Source of the DNA: Streptomyces rubellomurinus
GTDB lineage: Bacteria > Actinomycetota > Actinomycetes > Streptomycetales > Streptomycetaceae
DNA length: 21,538 nucleotides
Assembly: GCF_000961885.1 (NCBI RefSeq)
Contig: NZ_JZKH01000111.1
Location: 1-21,538, forward strand
Direction of reading: 5' to 3'
The notes under the pieces are model-generated. The model ran no database searches. It saw nothing but the letters and a program-made list of their open reading frames with translations, and had not been told where the DNA came from. This document shows positions 15,816 through 21,538 of the stretch, in pieces (position 1 is the stretch's first letter; each line of letters opens with the position of its first letter). A program made the position numbers and the translations under genes.

Positions 15816-16840
15816 GAGACGCCCCTTCCAGTGGTGGCGGTGGCCTGGCGGGGGAAGTGCTGCTCGGCCCAGCCGAGGGTCCGGCGCAGGCCGTCGCGCA
15901 GGTGTGTGGTGGGCTCCCAGCCGAGGTGGGCGAGGGCCGAGGCGATGTCGGGGCAGCGGCGCTTCGGGTCGTCGGCGGGCAGCGGGACGAAGGTGATCGC
16001 GGACGAGGAGCGGGCCAGCGCCCGGATCTCCTCGGCGAGCTGGAGCATGGTGATCTCGTGCGGGTTGCCGAGGTTCACCGGGTCGGCGTGATCCGCGGTG
16101 GCGGCGGCGAGCAGGCCCTCGACGGTGTCGGCCACGAAGCACAGGGAGCGGGTCTGGCCGCCGTCGCCGGCCACGGTGATCGGTTCGCCCGTCAGCGCCT
16201 GCTGCATGAACGTCGGCACGGCGCGGCCATCGTCGGCCCGCATCCTCGGCCCGTACGTGTTGAAGATCCGTACGATCCGGGTGCGGGCGTTACCGGAGCG
16301 CTGGAAGCAGGCGGCCAGCGCCTCGGCGTACCGCTTGGCCTCGTCGTACACGCTGCGCGGCCCGACCGGGTTGACGTTGCCCCAGTAATGCTCCGGCTGC
16401 GGGTGCACGAGTGGGTCGCCGTACACCTCGGACGTAGACGCGAGCAGGAACCGGGATTGCTTGGCCTCGGCCAGCTCCAGGGCGTTGAGCGTGCCCATCG
16501 CACCGACCTTCAGGGTGGCCAGCGGGTGGCGGGCGTAGTCGAGCGGCGACGCCGGCGAGGCGAGGTGGAAGACGAAGTCCACCGGCCCGGACACGCCGAA
16601 CGGCTGGCTCACGTCGTCGGTCTGGAAGCTGAACCTCCCGGCCGAGCGCAGGCCCGAAAGGTTGTCGAGGTGACCGGTCAGTAGATTGTCGACGCCGACC
16701 ACCTCCGCGCCGAGGTCCAGCAGGCGCTCGCACAGGTGCGAGCCGATGAACCCGGCAGCGCCGGTGACGACGGCGGTGCGGTGGGCGAAGGCGCTGGTCG
16801 CTGCCGTTCCCCCAGGATCTGATGCATGCGGGCGTGACAA
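15812..16840 (-). CDS. UDP-glucuronate decarboxylase (UXS)-like extended SDR
   Basis: This 342-residue NAD-dependent sugar-nucleotide enzyme has the Rossmann motif GAAGFIG (27-33), the active-site STSEVYG (135-141) and YDEAK (165-169). Its blocks ASPASPLDYARHP, STSEVYGDPLVHPQPEHYWG and RIFNTYGPRM are those of UDP-glucuronate decarboxylases, which convert UDP-GlcA to UDP-xylose through a UDP-4-keto-pentose. That makes UDP-xylose or the 4-keto-pentose the probable product; a 4,6-dehydratase role is less likely. It is first in the sugar operon, so it probably defines the donor. No UDP-glucose dehydrogenase gene is in the window, so UDP-GlcA must come from elsewhere in the cell. A GTG at 16876 is possible, but TTG 16840 has GAGGAG seven bases upstream. 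Confidence 0.9.
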   Translation of the reverse strand: MSRPHASDPGGTAATSAFAHRTAVVTGAAGFIGSHLCERLLDLGAEVVGVDNLLTGHLDNLSGLRSAGRFSFQTDDVSQPFGVSGPVDFVFHLASPASPLDYARHPLATLKVGAMGTLNALELAEAKQSRFLLASTSEVYGDPLVHPQPEHYWGNVNPVGPRSVYDEAKRYAEALAACFQRSGNARTRIVRIFNTYGPRMRADDGRAVPTFMQQALTGEPITVAGDGGQTRSLCFVADTVEGLLAAATADHADPVNLGNPHEITMLQLAEEIRALARSSSAITFVPLPADDPKRRCPDIASALAHLGWEPTTHLRDGLRRTLGWAEQHFPRQATATTGRGVS

Positions 16841-16847
16841 GGTGCTT

Positions 16848-16853
16848 CTCCTC
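16848..16853 (-). promoter_or_regulatory. Ribosome binding site GAGGAG that fixes the TTG start of the operon
   Basis: On the minus strand GAGGAG ends seven bases before the TTG at 16838-16840. The alternative GTG at 16876 has no comparable site, so the rare TTG start is preferred for the first operon gene. Confidence 0.6.
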
Positions 16854-17015
16854 AACTCGTAAGCAGGTGGCCGCACGGGCTGCGGAGCCAGGGTCCAGAG
16901 TCGCGGCGCGGCCGATCATCGCGGAACGTTTCCAGGGGGTTTCTCTCCGAGATCGCCCGCGCCGCAGCGGGTAGCAGTACGCTCACCAACAGGGCCTAGA
17001 AAGCCGGGGGTTGAG
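16854..17015. promoter_or_regulatory. Divergent control region between the sugar operon and the XRE regulator gene
   Basis: This roughly 160-bp intergenic region must contain the promoters for both directions. Visible elements are a near-palindrome GGAACGTTTCC (16923-16933) and a possible + strand -10 hexamer TACGCT (16978-16983), 33 bp before the regulator ATG. No good -35 boxes are seen. The position of the palindrome between the divergent genes makes it a candidate operator for the XRE protein, by inference only. Confidence 0.45.
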
Positions 17016-18362
17016 ATGAGCGAAGACGTTCTGGCGGTCCACCCGCTCACCTACCTGCTGCACTCGCGCGGGTGGGGAAAGATCCAGTTCGCGCGGATGA
17101 TGCGCGACCACGGCGCCGCATTGAAGATCCACCTGGCGACCAACCGGACGCTGGTCTGGAAGTGGGAGCAGGGCCAGGCGCCCGAGCCGGACGCGCAGTA
17201 CGTTCTCGCAGACCTTCTTGGCGTCAACCCTCGTAGCCTGGTCGCGAATCCGTGGCCCCGATGGCTTCCTGTCTGGGAGGTGACCGGCATCACGGCGCCG
17301 TGGACGAAGGCCGGTACCGTGGACGTACTGGTGGAACTGGTCAGGAGTGGTCATATGGATCGGCGGGGCTTTCTCACTATCACCGGGGCCGCCATGGCCA
17401 CCGTCGCCGCGAGCTGGGCCTCGGCCTCGCCCGCCTTCGCCTCCGCCCTCAACGGGGACCAGGTGACCGACTCCATGGTCGACACCCTCGACGCCCGCGT
17501 GGCCACCCTCCAGACGCTGGACGCCCAGATGGGCGGCGCCCGCCTCATCGAGCAGGCCCGCGGCGACCTGGCGATCATCACCAGCCTGCTCAAGCACGGC
17601 CGCCACACCGAAGCCGTCGAGGCCCGCCTCTACGGGCTGGCGGCTCAGGTCAACTACATCGCCGGCTGGATGGCCTACGACAGCGGCCTGCGCTCAGCCG
17701 GCCAGCAGTACTACCTCGGCGCCCTGCGCGCCGCGAAGACCGTGGGCGACGACGCCCTCGGCGCCTTTCTCCTCGCCGAGATGGGCGTCCACCTCTCCGA
17801 CGCCGGCAACCCCGCCGAGCGCGTCGCCCAGGTCGAGACCGCGCTCGCCAACACCCACTCGACCATGCAGCCCGGCGTCCGCAGCTACCTCGAACTCCAC
17901 CACGCCGAGAGCCTCTCCCGCGACGGCCAGCACCAGAAGGCCGGCTCCGCCCTCAACCGCGCCCACGACCTCTGGGCCAAGAACGGCGGCGACCACCTCC
18001 CCAGCTGGCTCTCCTGGTACGGCGACGCCCAGCTCAGCTCCACCGAGGGCAAAGTCATGCTCCGCGCCGGCCAGGTCGAGCGCGCCACCAGCGCCCTCGC
18101 CTCCTCCATCGACCACGCCGTCCCCCGCGACCAGGCCGTCCGCTCCGGCCGCCTCGCCACCGCCCGCCTCGCCGGCAAGGACCTCGACGGAGCCCTCGAC
18201 GCCGCCAACCGCGGCCTGGACCTTCTCGAAACCAAGGTCCACTCCGTCCGCGCCGTCAACCGCCTCACCAAGTTCGAGGGCTACCTCAAGCCGTACTCCG
18301 CCGCACCCGCGGTCGCCGAGTTCCGCGAGCGACTGCGTGCTCTGCCTGCGATGGCGGCCTGA
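17016..18362 (+). CDS. XRE-like regulator with helical repeat domain and internal Tat-like motif
   Basis: This 448-residue protein has an N-terminal helix-turn-helix-like region (about 10-75: FARMMRDHG, LVWKWEQGQAPEPDAQYVLADLLGV). A long alpha-helical region (about 145-440) follows, with TPR-like helix pairs such as YYLGALRAAKTVGDDALGAFLLAEMG. Between them lies DRRGFLTITGAAMATV (115-130) followed by an SPAFASA stretch, which reads like a twin-arginine signal with cleavage site but sits 115 residues inside the protein. Internal motifs like this are known in some Streptomyces regulators of the NsdA kind, so it may be structural. It is divergent from the seven-gene operon and is the likely local regulator. 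ATG 17016 follows a GGGGG site. Which ligand or partner it senses is unknown. Confidence 0.82.
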   Translation: MSEDVLAVHPLTYLLHSRGWGKIQFARMMRDHGAALKIHLATNRTLVWKWEQGQAPEPDAQYVLADLLGVNPRSLVANPWPRWLPVWEVTGITAPWTKAGTVDVLVELVRSGHMDRRGFLTITGAAMATVAASWASASPAFASALNGDQVTDSMVDTLDARVATLQTLDAQMGGARLIEQARGDLAIITSLLKHGRHTEAVEARLYGLAAQVNYIAGWMAYDSGLRSAGQQYYLGALRAAKTVGDDALGAFLLAEMGVHLSDAGNPAERVAQVETALANTHSTMQPGVRSYLELHHAESLSRDGQHQKAGSALNRAHDLWAKNGGDHLPSWLSWYGDAQLSSTEGKVMLRAGQVERATSALASSIDHAVPRDQAVRSGRLATARLAGKDLDGALDAANRGLDLLETKVHSVRAVNRLTKFEGYLKPYSAAPAVAEFRERLRALPAMAA

Positions 18363-18733
18363 GGAACTCGGCGATCAGGCCGACAAACCGAATGATGTGA
18401 GGGCAAAGTCCCGGCAGCTCGCTGGGGTGTACCAGGCAGCCAGCCGTGCGGCCTTCGCTCGGGAGCGCAGTACGTTGGGCGGATGGTCTTTCCAGGCGTG
18501 AACTACTTAGTGGAGGTCGGCGCTGACGCCTGCCGACCTCCAAGCTGCTGGGAGGGGCGTCAGGTGTTCTATTCAGCCGATGATTCGGAGCGACCCGAGT
18601 CGACCGGGAAGAATCCAAACCGCTGACCGTGGGTTTCCTGGCTGATGGAGCGTCAGCATGTGCTCACTGTCGCGGAGTTCTCACCGTCCGTGAACGGATG
18701 GGATGTGTCACTTCCTGAAGTCGTACCGGCGCC
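18363..18733. other. 371-bp gap after the XRE gene, no gene seen
   Basis: No convincing coding sequence was found on either strand between the two convergent regulator genes. Short open frames exist (for example + strand from 18645) but lack ribosome binding sites and family similarity. The only structured elements are the hairpin at 18511-18542 and the one at 18734-18756, listed separately. The gap may be decayed sequence. Confidence 0.5.
18511..18542. terminator. 11-bp stem-loop between the convergent regulator genes
   Basis: TGGAGGTCGGC (18511-18521) is exactly complementary to GCCGACCTCCA (18532-18542) with a 10-base loop. It lies 149 bp past the stop of the + strand XRE gene. It has no T-tract. 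It is a plausible terminator for that gene, though the distance is long. Confidence 0.45.
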
Positions 18734-18756
18734 GAGTGATACGCCTCGTATCACTC
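18734..18756 (-). terminator. Perfect 10-bp stem-loop right after the second XRE gene
   Basis: GAGTGATACG (18734-18743) and CGTATCACTC (18747-18756) are exact reverse complements around a three-base loop. The stem begins one base after the stop codon of the minus-strand gene (18758-18760). It is a good intrinsic terminator candidate, and the relatively AT-rich stem stands out from its surroundings. Confidence 0.7.
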
Positions 18757-18757
18757 C

Positions 18758-19963
18758 TCAGTTGATGATCACGGATGTTCCGAGAATCGATGAGAGCTTG
18801 CGCAACTTGGCTGTGGTGGCGCTGCCCGCGCTCGCCTTTTGCGCGATCACCCCGGGCAATCCCTGATGCCGAGCCCAACCGGGCGCGGTCGAGCACACCT
18901 CGAGCAGGGTGTCCAGGGCGGTGTCGGACTGCCGGGTCTCGGCTTGTGCGAGCGCGACATCCAGCATCATCCGGTTACGCGCGGACGGGGTGAGCGAGCT
19001 CGTGTCGCCGATCGTCTGGAACAGGCTGAGCGCCTTGCCTGGCCGACCGGTTGAGACGGCGATTCCGATCGCCTGTGCGGTGACCGTTGCCGGCCCGAAC
19101 GCCGTCCCGTTCACCATGACGTCCCTGCCCATCCGGGCCGCTACCGCAAGCCCCTGCGACAGCAGGTCGTCGGCGCCGTCCACGTCCCCCTGGCGGGCGG
19201 CGACGACGGCCGCGAAGGTCACGTGCCACCCATAGGTGGCGAGCGCTCCCAGATCCCGATCCCCGTACCTGGGCTCGATGGACTCGTACGAGATGCGGGC
19301 GGTCTCCTCCGCCTGGTCGAGGCGGGCATCCCGCACGTAGATCCACGACCGGCCGGATGCGACCATGGCCGAGCGGATGGTGTCCCCGGCGCGGTCGGCC
19401 TGGTGTTGCGCGTGCCCGATTCCGGCGTACGCGAGATCGCGGGCGCCGAATTGGTTCGCCACGTAGGCAGCGAGTCGATAGGCGTCTGCGAGGATGCCCG
19501 CGGCCGCGCTCTCCTGGTCGACGGGAGCGGCCTTCCACGTGGCGGCGGCTTCGCGCAGTGCTGGGGCGACGTGAGCTCCCGCCCCCACGTAGTCGCCGGA
19601 GCGGTAGGCCTCCCATGCGGCGGCGAGTCCGGCCGCGAGTTCGGCCGGGCGTGGGGGCTGCACATCGACGCCGACGCCGGCGGCGGTGTCGTGGACAGCG
19701 AGGGACAGCTCGCGCATCATCGCCCGGTCGGCGCCGTGCATTGCGCGGCGGGGAGCCTGTTGGCCGAGGACCACGGACACATCGGTGTGGAGCGCGGCCG
19801 AGATCCGAAGCAGCGTCTGGAGGCTGCCACCGAGGTTGAGTTCTGCTTTGCGGATCGTCGCCACCGACAGGCCGGACGCTTCGGCAAGCTGTTCCTGGGT
19901 CATGTCAGGTCCGCGGAGAAGTTTGATGCGCTCGCCTGTGGTGTAGTCGGTCCACTGCGTCAT
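18758..19963 (-). CDS. XRE-family regulator with TPR-like C-terminal domain
   Basis: This 401-residue protein has a classic XRE helix-turn-helix at about 10-60: RIKLLRGPDMTQEQLAEASG, LSVATIRKAELN and LQTLLRISAALHTDVSVVLG. A C-terminal helical repeat domain (about 75-375) follows, with paired motifs such as AAWEAYRSGDYVGAGAHV and GHAQHQADRAGDTIRSAMV. In actinomycetes this layout usually indicates a DNA-binding protein whose repeats bind a peptide or small ligand. The substrate and targets are unknown. It is divergent from the GNAT gene and convergent with the other XRE gene. The open frame continues to 21112, but ATG 19963 is preceded by GGAAGGG and starts the HTH at the normal place, so the long extension is rejected. 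A terminator hairpin follows the stop. Confidence 0.88.
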   Translation of the reverse strand: MTQWTDYTTGERIKLLRGPDMTQEQLAEASGLSVATIRKAELNLGGSLQTLLRISAALHTDVSVVLGQQAPRRAMHGADRAMMRELSLAVHDTAAGVGVDVQPPRPAELAAGLAAAWEAYRSGDYVGAGAHVAPALREAAATWKAAPVDQESAAAGILADAYRLAAYVANQFGARDLAYAGIGHAQHQADRAGDTIRSAMVASGRSWIYVRDARLDQAEETARISYESIEPRYGDRDLGALATYGWHVTFAAVVAARQGDVDGADDLLSQGLAVAARMGRDVMVNGTAFGPATVTAQAIGIAVSTGRPGKALSLFQTIGDTSSLTPSARNRMMLDVALAQAETRQSDTALDTLLEVCSTAPGWARHQGLPGVIAQKASAGSATTAKLRKLSSILGTSVIIN

Positions 19964-19972
19964 CCCTGGGTC

Positions 19973-20002
19973 CCTTCCGGGTGCACGGCCGTACTCGGAA
20001 GG
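19973..20002 (-). promoter_or_regulatory. Inverted repeat covering the Shine-Dalgarno of the second XRE gene
   Basis: CCTTCCG (19973-19979) and CGGAAGG (19996-20002) are exact reverse complements 16 bases apart, with ACGGCCGT in the loop. On the minus-strand mRNA the downstream arm is the ribosome binding site (CGGAAGG, nine bases before ATG 19963), so a hairpin would hide it. It may equally be a protein operator for autoregulation. Neither is shown. Confidence 0.45.
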
Positions 20003-20182
20003 TACCCGCTCCCTCGGGCGGGCGGGCGCGCTTTGGCCCCGTGGAGCTTTCGTCAACCCACTGCCGCGTGACCTCTCCCTTCGGGGATAGACGACCCGCA
20101 GCTCGCTGCACGAGCTGGCCAGTGGCAGCGGCCCGGACCGCGCCTGGACGGCGTACGCCCACAACACCTGGAGGACCACCGC

Positions 20183-20713
20183 GTGACCGTCGAACTCCGC
20201 CACCACACCACCCTGCCCGCAGAGGCCCGGCGGGACCTGCTGGACGTGTACGCCGACGTGCGGGCCCCACTGCTGCACCTGCCGAACTACCGCGTCGCCG
20301 TGTTCGCCGAACGCCTCGACCGGCATGCCACCGAGCCCGGCTTCGAGCTCGTCCTCGGCTACGACGGCGAGGTACCGGTCGGTTACGCCTACGGCAACAC
20401 GATCGGGGCGGATGACCGGTACTGGAAGCGCATGACCGAGCCTCTTCCGGACGGCTTCACCGACGCCCCGGCTCTGGCCATCAAGGAAATCGGCGTCCGG
20501 ATCCCATGGCGGGGCACGGGTGCCGCCCGCCGAATTCACGATGACCTGCTGCGCCGCCGGGTTGAGGGCCGCGTCACCCTCCTGGTCAACCCGCTCGCCG
20601 GGGACGGCAAGGTCCAGCGGCTCTACGAGACCTGGGGCTACCGGGCGTTCAATGCGCAACAGCCCTCTCCGGACTCGCCCCGGCTGACCGCGATGATCCG
20701 CCCGATCCGCTGA
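20183..20713 (+). CDS. GNAT-family N-acetyltransferase
   Basis: This 176-residue protein has the GNAT acetyl-CoA loop as WRGTGAARRIHDDLL (R110-A115) after the IKEIGVRIPWR strand, plus GYDGEVPVGYAYG for the preceding beta-hairpin and a C-terminal YETWGYRAFN, typical of the family. It acetylates an amine on a small molecule or protein; the substrate is not identifiable. In this island an amino sugar made by the DegT aminotransferase is an attractive but unproven target, and self-resistance by acetylation is another possibility. GTG 20183 is preceded by GGAGG (20170-20174). It is divergent from the XRE gene, and the 219-bp gap between them must carry both promoters. Its stop lies 43 bp before the right inverted repeat. 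Confidence 0.85.
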   Translation: MTVELRHHTTLPAEARRDLLDVYADVRAPLLHLPNYRVAVFAERLDRHATEPGFELVLGYDGEVPVGYAYGNTIGADDRYWKRMTEPLPDGFTDAPALAIKEIGVRIPWRGTGAARRIHDDLLRRRVEGRVTLLVNPLAGDGKVQRLYETWGYRAFNAQQPSPDSPRLTAMIRPIR

Positions 20714-20755
20714 GCCTGGGGCGACGGGCGTCCGCACCGGTTGGTGGGCGCCCTT

Positions 20756-20922
20756 CACACGTCGCCGTCTGAGACGCGCTGTCCCACCAGTGCCGTGTGC
20801 CGCCTGGTCGGGCGGCACGCGGCGAGGCCGGGGGCGGGAACCCGCCGCAGGCGGGTGGGGGGTGGATGGTGGGGAACGGTGGTGGAACTGCTCAACGGAG
20901 CAGATGATGCGCGGGTGTTCAC
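20756..20922. repeat. Right copy of the inverted repeat
   Basis: It is related in inverted orientation to 7376-7518; the outer end reads GTGAACACCCGCGCA in reverse complement (20908-20922) and the inner end begins CACACGTCGCCG. It is about 24 bp longer than the left copy, mainly from an insertion near 20772-20800. It keeps the hairpin ACCCGCC/GGCGGGT (20840-20846 and 20850-20856). It also has a further small stem CTGCTC/GAGCAG near 20888-20903, where the left copy has a different small stem, CGCACC/GGTGCG. The inner end reads S-H-V-A-V-stop on the + strand, like the HVAA-stop of the winged-helix gene. Confidence 0.8.
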
Positions 20923-21139
20923 CTGGTGGCGGGCCGAGCGGGGGTGGTCCGGCTCGCCGGCCGGATGCTGCCGCGCTGGACCGGGCCGAAGCCGCCCGCG
21001 GGCGTGTCGTGGGCACGTCCGAAACCTTCCGGGGCGGGTTCGGCCGGAAACTCGTCCGAATTGGCGTCCCGAAAACGTATCTGAGGGGCCCGTCACCCGA
21101 TCGAGTTGTCAACAGGGGTAGCGAGGGTCGGGAGCTCTA
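20923..21139 (+). promoter_or_regulatory. Upstream region of the second PKS gene
   Basis: This 217-bp stretch without a gene separates the right repeat from the next PKS start. GGGAG (21130-21134) is the ribosome binding site, five bases before the ATG. The part from about 21043 to 21115 is less GC-rich than its surroundings (GGAAAC, GAAAACGTATCTG), so the promoter probably lies there, but I cannot assign boxes with confidence. Confidence 0.45.
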
Positions 21140-21538
21140 ATGGGCGAGAACGAGTTCGGGGACGGGCTCACGGGGGCGGGCCGCGAGGCGATCGCCGTCA
21201 TCGGGATGTCGTGCCGGGTGCCCGGCGCCGAGGACCTGCGGTCCTTCTGGCGGATGCTGGCCGAGGGGGAGGAGGCCATCGCGGAACCGCCCGCCGGCCG
21301 CTGGCCGGAGGGCGTCGCCGAGCTGGCGCGCCACCCCCGGGCCGGGTTCGTGGCGGGTGCCGGCGACTTCGATGCCGGGTTCTTCGGGATCTCCCCGCGC
21401 GAGGCCGCGGCGATGGACCCGCGCCAGCGGATGGTGCTCGAACTGAGCTGGGACGCCCTGGAGGACGCCTACCTCCCGCCGGACAGCCTGCACGGCAGCG
21501 CCACCGCCGTCTTCCTCGGCGCCACCGGCGACGACTAC
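21140..21538 (+). CDS. Type I polyketide synthase, N-terminal ketosynthase part, 3' end outside window
   Basis: The first 133 residues are present and run off the right edge. From residue 17 they read AIAVIGMSCRVPGAEDLRSF, the standard start of a beta-ketoacyl synthase domain, followed by FFGISPREAAAMDPRQRM and LELSWDALEDA, all canonical. The active-site Cys (or Gln, if a KSQ decarboxylating domain) lies beyond the window. Only 16 residues precede the KS, too short for the usual coiled-coil docking domain of a non-first PKS subunit, which suggests a loading/first-module protein. The final GATGDDY also looks more like some loading-module KS sequences than an extension KS. ATG 21140 is fixed by GGGAG at 21130-21134. 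Confidence 0.93.
   Translation, partial: MGENEFGDGLTGAGREAIAVIGMSCRVPGAEDLRSFWRMLAEGEEAIAEPPAGRWPEGVAELARHPRAGFVAGAGDFDAGFFGISPREAAAMDPRQRMVLELSWDALEDAYLPPDSLHGSATAVFLGATGDDY

Larger units (their letters stand above)
7376..20922. mobile_element. 13.5-kb island bounded by imperfect inverted repeats
   Basis: The segment lies between the closing hairpin of one PKS operon and the upstream region of another PKS gene, and its two ends are related in inverted orientation (7376-7518 and 20756-20922). The contents (sugar-modification operon, three DNA-binding regulators, kinase, acetyltransferase) have no obvious link to the PKS genes. No integrase, transposase, relaxase or tRNA target was found inside, and no clear target-site duplication flanks the repeats. 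Calling it mobile is therefore an inference. It could also be a recombination scar or a cargo region moved by homologous exchange between repeats. Confidence 0.45.

Noticed and set aside
18645..18866. Small 73-codon + strand frame at the end of the second XRE gene
   Set aside because: It overlaps the XRE gene and its terminator hairpin, has no ribosome binding site and no recognisable protein.
7366..20935. Target-site duplication flanking the inverted repeats
   Set aside because: Sequences just outside the two repeats (GTGCGGGG on the left, CTGGTGGC on the right) do not match convincingly in direct orientation.
19964..21112. N-terminal extension of the second XRE gene by about 380 codons
   Set aside because: It is low-complexity, crosses the GNAT gene and the right repeat on the opposite strand, and a good ribosome binding site and normal HTH start exist at 19963.
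20790..21140. Short frame in the right repeat whose peptide (GGWGVDGGER) resembles one read from the left repeat
   Set aside because: Peptide similarity follows from the DNA repeat; the mismatches do not favour third codon positions and the frames start and end differently, so coding is unlikely.

Overview
The window is very GC-rich and uses GTG/TTG starts freely. Its gene families (modular type I polyketide synthase, XRE regulators with long helical C-termini, a MRVHR-type winged-helix protein) point to a Streptomyces or Kitasatospora-like actinomycete. No rRNA, tRNA, CRISPR array, integrase or transposase was found.

Left block (1-7366, + strand) is the end of a polyketide operon. It holds the C-terminal part of a PKS whose last module reads AT (methylmalonyl-type YASH motif), DH, KR, ACP and thioesterase. 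A 14-TM-type MFS exporter follows with an ATGA overlap, then a cytochrome P450 and a DUF2867-type protein. A perfect 21-bp hairpin closes the operon. The DH and KR of the last PKS module have lost key residues, so the final beta-keto group is probably not reduced.

Middle block (7376-20922) is a 13.5-kb island. Its edges are two imperfect inverted repeats of about 143 and 167 bp (7376-7518 and 20756-20922). Inside are a winged-helix protein with a C-terminal Cys4 cluster (-), an APH/ThrB-fold kinase (+), a seven-gene operon on the minus strand (16840 down to 9657), a divergent XRE regulator (+), a second XRE regulator (-) and a GNAT acetyltransferase (+). The operon encodes, in order of transcription, a UDP-glucuronate decarboxylase-like enzyme, a GT8 glycosyltransferase, a membrane GT2 glycosyltransferase with a QxxRW motif, a P-loop kinase, a Gfo/Idh/MocA oxidoreductase, an APH-like kinase and a DegT/StrS PLP aminotransferase. 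Four consecutive junctions overlap by GTGA and the rest are nearly as tight, so the genes are very probably co-translated. I infer that they make and transfer an unusual, possibly amino-pentose, sugar onto an unknown acceptor. I do not recognise the pathway as a known one, and it is the best candidate in the window for an undescribed system.

Right block (20923-21538, + strand) holds a PKS upstream region and the first 133 codons of another PKS, beginning with a ketosynthase and no long docking helix. The island therefore sits between a thioesterase-ended PKS operon and the start of a second PKS gene. Either it inserted into a polyketide cluster or it lies at the junction of two clusters.
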